A stretch of DNA of 64,000 nucleotides from Prosthecobacter sp. (GCA_019186985.1 JABARQ010000009.1:62001-126000); one strand, 5' to 3'. Positions 8,709 to 18,096 are shown, counted from the stretch's first letter. Made by a program: numbers and translations. Notes: generated by a model not told the origin, from the sequence alone.

Positions 8709-10706
8709 ATGACCATTCTTTTTTTTGACGTCAACGCCGCCACACGCAGCGAACGGGCAGCAGCGCTTGCCCAGCAGACAGGCTGGAAGGTCCACGCCAT
8801 CGGCTCCGTCGCCGAAGGCCGCGCCTGGCTGGCCAAGGCCCGTGAGCTCGACCTCCTCATTACCGAGGCCATCGTTGATGAAAAGAACAGCGGCTTCACC
8901 CTGCGTGATGCAGCACTCGCCAGGTTCAACAACGCCCGCGTTCTTTTCACCACCCGCTACGACCTCACCGGTTACGAGGCCAAGGTCAGCGGCTGGCCTG
9001 TCCTGGCCGACGCCCCCTACAGCCTGGAAAAGCTGATCGCCAAGGCCCACAAGGCCCTGGAGATCGCCCCGCCGACCCAGATGCTCGTCCCTGCCGAGGC
9101 CTCCCCCCCGCCCTACCTCCAGGCCGGGACCATGCTCGGCCAGTATCAGGTGCTGGAACGGCTCTCCTACGAAAACGAATCCGAAACCTACCGCGCCATC
9201 CAGGTGAGCGTGCAGCGCCCGGTGGCCCTGGTGCTGCTGCGTCCCGAGCTCTCCCACCGCCCGGAGGTGGTGGAACGCTTCAAGGCCCGCGAACGGCTCA
9301 AGGCCTCCATCACCCACCCTCGCGTGGCGCCGCTTTATGAGGCCGGCGAAGTCAACGGCCTCGTCTTCTACACCCGCGAACTGCCACGCGGACACAACCT
9401 CGAGGAAATCGCCGCCGCCGGTGAAACCCTGTCCGAACGCCGCGTCGCCGAACTCCTCTACGGCGTCGCCGAAGCCATGGACTTCGCCCTGGAACGCGGC
9501 TGCTACCACCGCCGCCTGGAACCGCGTGACATCTTTCTGGACGACCAGGGACGCGCCAGCATCGTCAACATCTTCCGCCCCGCCGACACCCGCACCCGTG
9601 ACTCCCGCGAAGAAGTCGCCGAGCTGCTCTCCCTCATTGACCCCATCGCCGCCGACGGCAAGGCACGCGGCCTCATCGCCCAGCTTTCCGAAAAGCCGCT
9701 CGACTGGTCCGGCCTCATGGCGGCGCTTGATGATGTGCGTGAAGCCATGCGTGAGCGGTCCATCATGCGCCGCATTGAAGCCGAGGAAGGTGGCGGCAGG
9801 TCCAGCGCTCAGAAAGGCATGCCCTGGTGGTTCTGGGCAGGCGCCCTGGCCTCGGCCGCCATCGTGTTCCTCCTGGGCAACCTCGCCGGCACCGCCACCC
9901 CCACCGTCGTGGCCGCCACCGCCATCCTCAAGGAGCCCGACATGGTGGAGATCCCCGCAGGGCCCTTCCGCTATCAGAAAAACGAACGCCGCAACCTGCC
10001 CTCCTTCTGGATCAGCCGTCACGAAGTCACGCTGGGTCAGTACGCCGACTTCCTCGCCGCCCTGAAAAAGCTGCCTCCGCGCAGCTTCGACCACCCCGAG
10101 CAGCCAAGGACCAAGGCCGGCCACACCCCGCCGAAATGGGACGACACCTACGCCGCCGCCAAGGCCGGCTCCACATTCAACGGACAGACCATCAACCTCA
10201 ACACCCCCGTAACCCAGGTGGACTGGTGGGACGCCTATGCCTTCGCCAAATGGCGCGGCGTGCGCCTGCCCACCGAGGAGGAATGGGAAAAGGCCGCGCG
10301 CGGCCGGGACGGCCTGCTCTTCCCCTGGGGAGACAAGCCCGACAAGACAGCCGCCAACCTCGGCGATGACTACGACGCCAACGGCAGGAAGGGCGGCAGG
10401 GTCGACGGCTACAACCTCTTCGCACCCGTCGACCGCAAGACCGCCGACATCAGCCCCTTTGGCATCCATGACATGGCAGGCAACGTCAGCGAATGGACCG
10501 CCGGTGAATTCAGAAACGACCCCTGGCCCGCCCATCCGGATTATCCCGACCTGCGTGTTCCCGTGGTGCGCGGCGGCCACTTCGCCCTCAAGGCCAGCAA
10601 CGACCTGCTGACCAACCGCTTCTTCACCGAGTCCGCCGGCGAAACCACCCTGGCCCGCGGCTTCCGTGTCGCCAGCGACTCGCCGCCCTCCGGCGGCAAA
10701 GGCTGA
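8709..10706 (+). CDS. pseudoreceiver-pseudokinase-transmembrane-FGE-like domain protein
   Basis: The 665-residue protein has four parts. Residues 1-120 look like a response-regulator receiver, but the phosphoacceptor position reads Glu (LLITEAI, Glu53). Residues about 141-350 have a Ser/Thr kinase fold outline with every catalytic motif degraded: no beta-3 Lys (PVALVLLRP), HRD replaced by HRR (267-269), and no DFG (IVNIF, 285-289). A transmembrane helix spans about 373-394. Residues about 408-660 are a formylglycine-generating-enzyme (SUMF1)-like domain, with LPTEEEWEKAARG, MAGNVSEW and ARGFRVA, but without the catalytic Cys residues. It therefore looks like a binding or scaffold protein, not an enzyme. 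It follows the TPR-like protein by 23 bp. Confidence 0.85.
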   Translation: MTILFFDVNAATRSERAAALAQQTGWKVHAIGSVAEGRAWLAKARELDLLITEAIVDEKNSGFTLRDAALARFNNARVLFTTRYDLTGYEAKVSGWPVLADAPYSLEKLIAKAHKALEIAPPTQMLVPAEASPPPYLQAGTMLGQYQVLERLSYENESETYRAIQVSVQRPVALVLLRPELSHRPEVVERFKARERLKASITHPRVAPLYEAGEVNGLVFYTRELPRGHNLEEIAAAGETLSERRVAELLYGVAEAMDFALERGCYHRRLEPRDIFLDDQGRASIVNIFRPADTRTRDSREEVAELLSLIDPIAADGKARGLIAQLSEKPLDWSGLMAALDDVREAMRERSIMRRIEAEEGGGRSSAQKGMPWWFWAGALASAAIVFLLGNLAGTATPTVVAATAILKEPDMVEIPAGPFRYQKNERRNLPSFWISRHEVTLGQYADFLAALKKLPPRSFDHPEQPRTKAGHTPPKWDDTYAAAKAGSTFNGQTINLNTPVTQVDWWDAYAFAKWRGVRLPTEEEWEKAARGRDGLLFPWGDKPDKTAANLGDDYDANGRKGGRVDGYNLFAPVDRKTADISPFGIHDMAGNVSEWTAGEFRNDPWPAHPDYPDLRVPVVRGGHFALKASNDLLTNRFFTESAGETTLARGFRVASDSPPSGGKG

Positions 10707-10799
10707 ACCCCCACCCTGCCTGCGCGACGAACCAATGCCCCTGCCTCGCCACGTCATCTTCTCGACAAGTCAGAGCATCAAAAATCAGCAAGCCGCGCC

Positions 10800-11291
10800 A
10801 TGCCCGCCATCTACTTCACCACCCATGACTCACCGCTCGGGGAACTGACGCTCGCCGCCACGGACGAGGGCCTCTGCGGGCTTTACTTCAAAGGCCACAA
10901 GCCTGCCCCCGAACGAAAAGGATGGAAGCGCGACGACGGCCCGAGGTTTGACGCCGCACGCTCCTGGCTCGACTCCTGGTTCGCCAAAGCCCGGCCCCGC
11001 AAGCTGCCGAAGCTCAGCATCCTCTCCGGCACGCCGTTCCAGCGTCGCGTGTGGGACGTGCTGCACACCATTCCCCCGGGAAAAACCACGACCTATGGCG
11101 ACATCGCCCGCGCCATCGGCTCGCCCGGGGCGGTCAGGGCCGTGGGCGCCGCCGTGGGCCGCAATCCGCTTTCCCTTTTCATTCCCTGTCACCGCGTCAT
11201 CGGGCGTGACGGCTCCCTGACGGGCTACGCCGGCGGCCTGCAGCGCAAGACCTGGCTGCTCGGCCACGAGGGCGTTTTAAAACCCGCCTGA
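10800..11291 (+). CDS. ogt: methylated-DNA--[protein]-cysteine S-methyltransferase
   Basis: The 163-residue protein directly reverses O6-alkylguanine in DNA by moving the alkyl group to its own Cys. The active-site motif IPCHRVI is intact (Cys130), and the DNA-binding helix region [26 protein letters not shown] and the Arg-finger segment [14 protein letters not shown] are present. No AraC-type Ada domain is attached, so it is of the Ogt/MGMT class. The next gene begins 8 bp after its stop and encodes an alkyltransferase-like protein. Confidence 0.95.
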   Translation: MPAIYFTTHDSPLGELTLAATDEGLCGLYFKGHKPAPERKGWKRDDGPRFDAARSWLDSWFAKARPRKLPKLSILSGTPFQRRVWDVLHTIPPGKTTTYGDIARAIGSPGAVRAVGAAVGRNPLSLFIPCHRVIGRDGSLTGYAGGLQRKTWLLGHEGVLKPA

Positions 11292-11299
11292 CCACCTTT

Positions 11300-11668
11300 A
11301 TGCCGAAGCCGCCCTCCCGGGCCTTTGCCCGCATCCGCGCCGAGGTGCTGCGCCTGGTCGCCCTGATCCCAGAGGGCAGGTTCACGACCTATGGAAGCAT
11401 CGCCGTGCACATGAACGTCGTCGCCCGCCATGTCGCCACCGTCCTGAGCAGGCTCAGCGAGGAGGAGTCCGCCAGCCTGCCCTGGCACCGCGTGGTCAGC
11501 GCCGACGCCCGCATCAGCCCAAACATGGACCCGAAGCTCGCCGCCCGGCAGAAGCGCCTGCTCAGGGCCGAAGGCCTGCGCTTCAACCGCGAGGGCTTCA
11601 TCCAGGACGCCGACGATCATTTCCACCCCGTCGGCCTGCGCCGGAACATCCGCTGGAGCGATCCATGA
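11300..11668 (+). CDS. alkyltransferase-like protein (ATL, MGMT fold with Trp for Cys)
   Basis: The 122-residue protein has the C-terminal DNA-binding fold of MGMT, but the active-site motif reads LPWHRVV: Trp62 replaces the acceptor Cys. In characterised ATL proteins, such a change gives binding to O6-alkylguanine without repair, and the lesion is handed to nucleotide excision repair. The phrase IPEGRFTTYGSIA is the matching winged-helix segment. It is in tandem with the Cys-active enzyme, 8 bp downstream, so both probably come from one message. It lacks the N-terminal domain of MGMT, as ATLs do. Confidence 0.9.
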   Translation: MPKPPSRAFARIRAEVLRLVALIPEGRFTTYGSIAVHMNVVARHVATVLSRLSEEESASLPWHRVVSADARISPNMDPKLAARQKRLLRAEGLRFNREGFIQDADDHFHPVGLRRNIRWSDP

Positions 11669-11737
11669 ACCGATTTGGCACACGGGCAGGAGCCATCGGG
11701 AAAAGAAATGTCCCCGGTTCCTCCCCGTTCTCCTGCC

Positions 11738-14563
11738 ATGACCTTCCGTGTCATCCTCACCATCCTGACCTCCGCCGCCCTTCACGCCGATGATGCGGCT
11801 GAATCCCTTTTTGTTCGCCGCGTCTGGCCCACCTTTCAGGACAAGTGCCTCGCCTGCCACGGCAACGACGAGAAAAAGATCAAGGCCGGCTATGACATGC
11901 GCAGCCTTGAGACGGCCACCCGCGGCGGCGACAGCGGCACCCGGGCCCTGGTGCCCGGCAAACCCGAGGAAAGCCCGCTCTACCTCGCCTCCACCCGCAG
12001 TCATGACGACTGGGAGCCCATGCCGCCCAAGGAGGCGGACCAGCTCAGGCCCGAGCAGCTTGCCTGGATCAAGGACTGGATCACCGGCGGCGCACCCTGG
12101 CCGGATGAAGCAAAACGGGCGATGATAGCCAAAGCCCATGCCGAACAGTGGAACGCCGAGGACGGCATCACCGTCCGCACCACCGGCGCCCTCACCCCCG
12201 AATGGGCCGGGCGCCGATACAAACCCGACTCACTCTGGGGATACCAGCCCGTCAAAAGGCCCGCACTTCCAAGCTCAGAATCCGAACACCCGGTGGATGC
12301 CCTGCTCGCCGTCAAGGATCCGGCCCCGCAGGCTGATGCCCGCACACTCATCAGGCGCGCCACCTTTGACCTCACCGGACTGCCGCCGACGCCCGAGGAA
12401 ACCGCCGCGTTTGAAGCTGATTCCATCCGCCATCCATCATCCGCGTTCCTCAAGCTGGTCAGCCGCCTGCTCGACAGCCCCCGCTACGGCGAACGCATGG
12501 CCCGCCACTGGCTCGACGTCGTGCGTTATGCGGACAGCAGCGGCTTCGCCAACGACTACGAGCGCGGAAACGCCTGGCGCTATCGCGACTATGTGGTCCG
12601 CAGCTTCAACGCCGACAAGCCCTTCGACCGGTTCATCCTCGAACAGATCGCCGGAGATGAGCTGAGCCCGGACGATCCCGAGATGCTCATCGCCACCGGC
12701 TTCCTCCGCATGGGACCCTGGGAGCTCACCGGCATGGAGGTCGCCAAGGTCGCCCGGCAGCGCTTCCTCGACGACGTCACCAACAGCGTCGGTGAAACCT
12801 TCCTCGCCCACTCGCTGCAATGCGCCCGCTGCCACGACCACAAGTTCGACCCGGTCCCCACTCACGACTACTACGCCATGCAGGCCTGCTTTGCGACCAC
12901 CCAGCTCGCCGAGCGGCCCGCCGCCTTTCTTGCCTCCGAAAATGCCACGGGCTTTGAAGAAAGGAAGTACCTGGAGGCACGCTTCGCCGAACATCTCTCC
13001 GTGTTGAAAAAGCTCGACGAGAAGCTGCTCGCCAATGCTGCAAAGTGGTTCGCGGAAAAGAAGCTGGACCGCAGCGCCTGGGACAAGGCCGTCGCCAACG
13101 CCCGAAAGTTTGTTGGGCAGGGCGGCCGGACCGGAAGGGCGCGCAGCTTCACCGGCGTCTTCGAAGCCGCACGCGGCACTCTTCAAAAACAGGGTGTTCC
13201 CGAAGAGAGCTATCCGCCCAAGCTGGTCGGCTTCGAGCCGGCGGACTTCGGCAACGAACGCGTCGCCCGGAAGGGGCTGGAGCGCCTCAGATGGGAGCTG
13301 GACCGCTACGAACCCTTCGCCTTCAGCGTCTACAACGGCGTCACCCCCCGGGTCACCAGTGTCACCCAGCCCATGCGCATGCCGACCGACCGCATGAAAA
13401 ACGGGGAGCTTGAGCAAACCGCCATCCTCAGCGGCGGCGACCCCTTTTCCCCCACCCTCAAGGTCAGGCCGGGCGTGCTGAGCATCCTCGACCAGAAAGC
13501 CGCCGCCCGTTTCCCGGAATCCGTGGAAGGCAGGCGCACGGCCTTGGCGAAGTGGATCGCCAGCCCGGCCAACCCGCTCACCACCCGCACCATCGCCAAC
13601 CGTCTCTGGCTCTGGCATTTCGGCCAGGCCATCGCCGGCAACCCCAACAACTTCGGCAGCACCGGCAAGAAGCCCACGCATCCCGCGCTGCTCGACTTCC
13701 TGGCGGCGTCGCTCGTCGAGAAAAAATGGAGCCTCAAGGAGATGCACCGGCTGATCATGACCAGCGCCGCCTATCAGCGCAGCTCCATGCCTGCCGATTC
13801 CAGCTCCAGGCTGGGCCGTGAGGACCTGGAAAAGAGCTGCGCAGTGTTCAAACCGCGCCGCCTCATGGCCGAGGAGCTGCGCGACGCCATGCTCAGCATC
13901 ACCGGTGAACTCAACCCCACGATGGGCGGCATCCCCAACCGCCCGGAAATCAACATCGAGGTCGCCATGCAGCCGCGCATGGTCATGGGCACCTTCGCCG
14001 CCGCCTGGGTGCCCAACCCCCTGCCCTCTCAGCGCCACCGCCGCAGCCTTTACGCGCTCAAGATCCGCGGCCTGCGCGACCCCTTCATGGAGGTCTTCAA
14101 CGAGCCTGCCCCTGACTTCTCCTGTGAAGCGCGCGAAGTCTCCACGGTGACGCCCCAGGTCTTCAGCCTCTTCAACGGCCAGCCCATCCATGACCGGGCG
14201 CTCGCGCTCGCCAACCGGATTCTGAACCAGGAAAAGGCCGCCGACCCGATGACACGGCTTTTCCTGCTCGTCCTGGGCCGTCCGCCCTCACCAGATGAAA
14301 AGGCGGACTGCACCAGCCACTGGAGCCGCATGGAGATCCGGCTGGCCGGAGTCACCCCTGCCAAGCCGAAACACCCCCTCGAGGTCCGGCGAGAAGCCGT
14401 CGAGGAAAACACCGGAGAGAAGTTCAGCTTCCAGGAAAAACTGCCCGCCTACGCCGACTTCGTCCCCGACCTCCAGCCCTCGGACTGCGACGTCAGAACC
14501 CGGGCGCTGGCGGAGGTCTGCCTCGTTCTGCTGAACTCCAACGAGTTCACCTACCTTTATTGA
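11738..14563 (+). CDS. exported cytochrome c with DUF1549 and DUF1553 domains
   Basis: ATG 11738 opens a short signal peptide (MTFRVILTILTSAALHA), so the product has 941 residues; an in-frame Met 21 codons earlier is less likely. A planctomycete-type cytochrome c domain has CLACH at 37-41. DUF1549 follows (about 190-400, with RATFDLTGLPPTPEE and the ARHWLDVVRYADSSGF phrase) and contains a second CxxCH (CARCH). DUF1553 fills the C-terminal part (about 590-930, with NRLWLWHFGQAI and TNPNNFGSTGKKPTHP-like text). These large PVC proteins are presumed periplasmic electron-transfer or catabolic proteins; no activity is established. It converges on a relative that ends at 14582. The usual DUF1501 partner is absent. 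Confidence 0.9.
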   Translation: MTFRVILTILTSAALHADDAAESLFVRRVWPTFQDKCLACHGNDEKKIKAGYDMRSLETATRGGDSGTRALVPGKPEESPLYLASTRSHDDWEPMPPKEADQLRPEQLAWIKDWITGGAPWPDEAKRAMIAKAHAEQWNAEDGITVRTTGALTPEWAGRRYKPDSLWGYQPVKRPALPSSESEHPVDALLAVKDPAPQADARTLIRRATFDLTGLPPTPEETAAFEADSIRHPSSAFLKLVSRLLDSPRYGERMARHWLDVVRYADSSGFANDYERGNAWRYRDYVVRSFNADKPFDRFILEQIAGDELSPDDPEMLIATGFLRMGPWELTGMEVAKVARQRFLDDVTNSVGETFLAHSLQCARCHDHKFDPVPTHDYYAMQACFATTQLAERPAAFLASENATGFEERKYLEARFAEHLSVLKKLDEKLLANAAKWFAEKKLDRSAWDKAVANARKFVGQGGRTGRARSFTGVFEAARGTLQKQGVPEESYPPKLVGFEPADFGNERVARKGLERLRWELDRYEPFAFSVYNGVTPRVTSVTQPMRMPTDRMKNGELEQTAILSGGDPFSPTLKVRPGVLSILDQKAAARFPESVEGRRTALAKWIASPANPLTTRTIANRLWLWHFGQAIAGNPNNFGSTGKKPTHPALLDFLAASLVEKKWSLKEMHRLIMTSAAYQRSSMPADSSSRLGREDLEKSCAVFKPRRLMAEELRDAMLSITGELNPTMGGIPNRPEINIEVAMQPRMVMGTFAAAWVPNPLPSQRHRRSLYALKIRGLRDPFMEVFNEPAPDFSCEAREVSTVTPQVFSLFNGQPIHDRALALANRILNQEKAADPMTRLFLLVLGRPPSPDEKADCTSHWSRMEIRLAGVTPAKPKHPLEVRREAVEENTGEKFSFQEKLPAYADFVPDLQPSDCDVRTRALAEVCLVLLNSNEFTYLY

Positions 14564-14581
14564 GCCGCACCTTGAGCCCGA

Positions 14582-16771
14582 TCAGTGATTGAACAGGAAC
14601 TCCTTCGTGTTCAGGATCGCCCAGAGCAGGTCCTCGTAGCCGTTGCGCCGGGCGCGCTGGGAGTCCAGCGGCTTGCCGGCCGCGTCCGTCCTAGGCTTCA
14701 GCAGATGCGCCTCGGCAATCTGCACCTCCTCGGCCGTCGGCTCTCGCGAGAAGGCGGCCAGATACAGCTCACGCACACGCTTCGGCTCCGGCATCTCCGC
14801 CTTGGAAAGCTGCTCGGCACGTCCGCCTGAGGCGGTCAGCTTGGCCTTCACGTCGCTTGCGTTCATCAGGTGCAGGCTCTGCGCCAGGCTGGCGCTCTGC
14901 ACACGTTCACACTCGCAGACGCTGGCGTTGTCAGGCCGGCCGAAGACCTTCAGGAAGGGCGAGGCGCGGGTGTAGCTGTTGTCAGGCAGCGAAATGGCGC
15001 GCGTGCCCGGCGGCAGGTCGGCAAAGTCCGTCTTGGACGCCGTGACCATGTCGATGCTGTCCAGCAGCACCTCGGCGGTCATGCGCTTCGGGTAAAAATG
15101 GGAGTAGGCCTGGCGGTCGATGCCATTGTGCTGGTTGGGCATGGCGCTGAGCTGGTAGGTGTGGCTTTGCGTGATGACCCGCACGAGCGACTTCAGGTCA
15201 TAGCTGCTGTCGAGGAAGTGCTTCGCCAGGGCGTCCAGCAGCTCGGGGTTCGTCGGTGGGTTGGTGTCGCGCAGGTCGTCCTCGGGCTCGATCAGTCCAC
15301 GCTTGAAGAAGTGCTTCCAGTAACGGTTCACGAGGGCCTTGGCGAAGAAGGGATTGTTCTTGTTGCTCATCCAGTCGGCCAGCGCGAGGCGTGGATCATC
15401 GTCAGGCGCGATGTCGAGCTCGGGCTCGCCGAGGCCGGCGGGCTTCAGCATGACACGCGTCTTGCGGTGCTCGGTCTGCGCCAGGCCGCGCTTGTGGAAG
15501 ATCAGGTCTTCCCCGGCGATCGCGGTGGGCTTGCGGCCGATCTGGCTGAAAAAGGCCGCCATGTGATAATACTCGGCCTGCGTCCAGCGCTCGAAGGGAT
15601 GGTGGTGGCACTGGGCGCACTGCATGCGCACGCCGAGGAAGAGCTGCGCCACGTCCTCCACCTGCGTGGTCGGCTCCTTGACGCGCTTGTACCAGGCCAC
15701 GGGCGGGTTGGAGACGATGGTGCCGGTCGAGGCCAGGATCTGCCGGACGATCTGGTCATAGGGCGTGTTGGCGAGCAGGTTGTCCCGCATCCAGGCATGA
15801 AAGGCGAAGTTCGCGGTGATGTCGGCGTTTTCGGCGCGCTGGTTTTTCAAGAGCGCCGTCCACTTGTTGGCGAAGTAGTCCGCATAGTCGGGTGAGTTGA
15901 GCAGGGCCTCGACGGCCCGGTCACGCTTGTCCGGCGACTTGTCGGCAAGAAAGGCCTTGGTCTCCTCCAGGGTCGGCAGACGGCCGCCGATGTCGAGCGA
16001 GACACGGCGGAGAAAGGTGCTGTCGTCACAGATGGGCGAGGGCGGGATGCCGATCTGCTTCAGGTTGGCGAAGACCTGCTGGTCGATGAAGTTCTTCACC
16101 GGCGGCAGGTGGTCAACCGGGGCGCCAAGCGGGATCGAGACGCTGCAGACGCTGACCTTGCCCCCAAAGCGTACCATCACCGCCACGTTGCCGGGCAGGT
16201 CAAGGGTGCTGACCAGGCCGTTGTCCGTGGCGGAGGCCATCGCCACGTCGTTGGCCTCAAACAGGGCCAGCTTGGTCACATCCCGGCTGCTGCCATCGGA
16301 GTACCGTGCGGTCACCTTGAGCTGCTGGTTGCTCTGGGTCTTCAAGGTGATGCGTGCAGGCTCCACGACGATGTCCTTGAGCACGGGCTCCTTTGGCTGG
16401 GTGTAGGGCATGCCCTCGGCGATCCAGCGCACCAGCGTCTGATAAAACTCGGAGCCGGGTTCAAGATGCTTGCCTCCCGTGTGCGGCACGATGGCGGCGC
16501 CCTTGGTGATCAGCAGGCTTTCCTCCGGAGCGGGCGGGAACACGCGGCGGCCCTTGCCCTGCTTGACGATGGCCTCGTAGTCCTCCTCAGGCTCAAAGCC
16601 GAGCACGCTCAGGCGGAAGCCGCGCTGGCCGGTGACAGCCTTGGCGTGACAGGCCCCCGCGTTGCAGCCCGTCTTCGTCAGAATGGGCTGGATGTCCCGC
16701 ACGAAGCTCAGGGGCTCCGCGGCGAAACCGGCGGTGGCAAGGCAGCAGATGGGGAGGATTTTCCGGAGCAT
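14582..16771 (-). CDS. exported DUF1549/DUF1553 protein with CX4CH haem-like motif
   Basis: The start is ATG 16771, giving a signal peptide (MLRKILPICCLATAGFA) and 729 residues; the upstream in-frame GTG would overlap the divergent gene at 16828. The N-terminal motif is GCNAGACH (Cys36, Cys41, His42), a CX4CH spacing. A Big2-like Ig segment follows (about 130-215, with TARYSDGSSRDVT), then DUF1549 (about 230-430, with CAQCHHHPFERW) and DUF1553 (about 470-720, with NRYWKHFFKRGLIEPEDD). The domain order is typical of the second class of planctomycete-type DUF1549/1553 proteins. It lies tail to tail with the gene ending at 14563, 18 bp away. Confidence 0.9.
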   Translation of the reverse strand: MLRKILPICCLATAGFAAEPLSFVRDIQPILTKTGCNAGACHAKAVTGQRGFRLSVLGFEPEEDYEAIVKQGKGRRVFPPAPEESLLITKGAAIVPHTGGKHLEPGSEFYQTLVRWIAEGMPYTQPKEPVLKDIVVEPARITLKTQSNQQLKVTARYSDGSSRDVTKLALFEANDVAMASATDNGLVSTLDLPGNVAVMVRFGGKVSVCSVSIPLGAPVDHLPPVKNFIDQQVFANLKQIGIPPSPICDDSTFLRRVSLDIGGRLPTLEETKAFLADKSPDKRDRAVEALLNSPDYADYFANKWTALLKNQRAENADITANFAFHAWMRDNLLANTPYDQIVRQILASTGTIVSNPPVAWYKRVKEPTTQVEDVAQLFLGVRMQCAQCHHHPFERWTQAEYYHMAAFFSQIGRKPTAIAGEDLIFHKRGLAQTEHRKTRVMLKPAGLGEPELDIAPDDDPRLALADWMSNKNNPFFAKALVNRYWKHFFKRGLIEPEDDLRDTNPPTNPELLDALAKHFLDSSYDLKSLVRVITQSHTYQLSAMPNQHNGIDRQAYSHFYPKRMTAEVLLDSIDMVTASKTDFADLPPGTRAISLPDNSYTRASPFLKVFGRPDNASVCECERVQSASLAQSLHLMNASDVKAKLTASGGRAEQLSKAEMPEPKRVRELYLAAFSREPTAEEVQIAEAHLLKPRTDAAGKPLDSQRARRNGYEDLLWAILNTKEFLFNH

Positions 16772-16827
16772 GACTGACAAACCTACGCGATGAGCAGCGT
16801 CCATTTCGCAGCCACCCCGCATCTTCC

Positions 16828-18096
16828 ATGCACACACACCTTCACGCCGCCTTTCTTGCGCTCTGCCTGCCCGTCCTTGCCTTCGGCTGGGGGCAGCCGC
16901 ATCTGGCCATCACCCGGGCGGCGCTGGAGACGCTGCCGGAGTGGCAAAAGACGTTGTTAGGCAACGAGCTGCAGGCGCTTGGCGACCGCCACTGCATGAT
17001 CCCCGACAACGTCTACTCCGACAGGGAGAACGCAAGGTACGCCGCCATGGAATCGCGTCCGGGGGAGGCCTACCTCCAGGTGCTGCACCTGCCCACCCTT
17101 CAGCCGGACTGCCTGGAGGTGATGACGCATTTCATGAACCAGGCCGTGACCGCCCTGCGCGAGAAGCGCCTGGGCGACGCCGTGCGCTTCATGGGCACGC
17201 TCTGCCACCAGATCGAGGATTACGGCAGCCCCTCGCACACCGTGCCGGGCGACAACATGTTCACGCTGCTCCAGCAGTTCCTGCCCCCGACGGATGTGAT
17301 GAAGGACAGGCTCATGCACGGCCCCATCGAAAACGGCGGCTTCACCGTCAGCATCCCGGGCTACCGGCCGCAATTGTTAGGCACCACCGTGGACGAGGCC
17401 GCCTGGCGGCTGATGCACCGGGTGCATGAAGGCATCCTCAACGCACGCTCCACCACGATCCCGATCATCCAGGCGCTGTATGCGGATGACGCCGCCGCCG
17501 TGACGAAGCACCAGCTCAGGGCGGCGGTCGTTGACGCCCAGATTGTCGCCGACGCCATGCACACCATCCTCTGCCTCGGCACGCAGAAGCTGGATGCCGG
17601 GGCCGTGAAGACGCTTCAGCAGGCTGCCATTGATGCCTTCCTGCCCCTGGAGGCGGAGAAGCTGTACTATCCTCAGACGCAGTTCTTCAGCTCGCCTCAC
17701 TGGGGGCATCCCCGGATCGGTGTCATTCTTGCCGAGGGCAGCCGCGCCATGCCATTGAAGCTTCGTCTCGACGAAGGCAGCCGGGAATTCTCCCGTGGAA
17801 TCAGCGCAGGCATGGGCAAACCGCTCACCTTCATCCTGCCCGGGGGCGTTTTTTCCCGCTTCACCGTGATCGCCGGCCTGCATCCTGAGCTGGGGGCCAG
17901 GGGGCGGGTTGAATTTGCCATCCTCGGTGACGACAAGCCCCTGGTTTCGGCCACCTTGAACGGCACGGATCCAGCCCGACGTCTTGAATGCCGCCTGGAG
18001 GGCGTCACCCGGCTTCAACTCTCCCTCAGCTCGCGCGGGCTCGATTCAAAGAGCAATTACGCCATCTGGGCTGAACCGATGCTGATCAAACCCTGA
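16828..18096 (+). CDS. exported zinc-dependent phospholipase C-like protein with NPCBM-like C-terminus
   Basis: The 422-residue protein has a signal peptide (1-19, ending LAFG) directly followed by WGQPH (21-25), the N-terminal Trp and first His that bind zinc in phospholipase C and S1/P1 nucleases. A second metal motif, HQIEDYGSPSH, provides His127, Asp131 and His137. The C-terminal part (about 285-422, from HPRIGVILAEGS to NYAIWAEPML) matches the jelly-roll NPCBM carbohydrate-binding module. A role in hydrolysing a phosphoester outside the cytoplasm, on a carbohydrate surface, is inferred. Its start is 56 bp from the divergent DUF1549 gene. Confidence 0.75.
   Translation: MHTHLHAAFLALCLPVLAFGWGQPHLAITRAALETLPEWQKTLLGNELQALGDRHCMIPDNVYSDRENARYAAMESRPGEAYLQVLHLPTLQPDCLEVMTHFMNQAVTALREKRLGDAVRFMGTLCHQIEDYGSPSHTVPGDNMFTLLQQFLPPTDVMKDRLMHGPIENGGFTVSIPGYRPQLLGTTVDEAAWRLMHRVHEGILNARSTTIPIIQALYADDAAAVTKHQLRAAVVDAQIVADAMHTILCLGTQKLDAGAVKTLQQAAIDAFLPLEAEKLYYPQTQFFSSPHWGHPRIGVILAEGSRAMPLKLRLDEGSREFSRGISAGMGKPLTFILPGGVFSRFTVIAGLHPELGARGRVEFAILGDDKPLVSATLNGTDPARRLECRLEGVTRLQLSLSSRGLDSKSNYAIWAEPMLIKP

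Noticed and set aside
9930-10706. sulfatase-maturing formylglycine-generating enzyme
   Set aside because: The domain has the FGE fold text but no catalytic Cys, so it cannot be assigned as a maturase.
8631-10757. 708-codon antisense frame
   Set aside because: It covers the pseudokinase-FGE gene on the opposite strand and has the composition of a shadow frame.
12437-14191. 584-codon antisense frame
   Set aside because: It mirrors the DUF1549/DUF1553 gene, with no recognisable domain.
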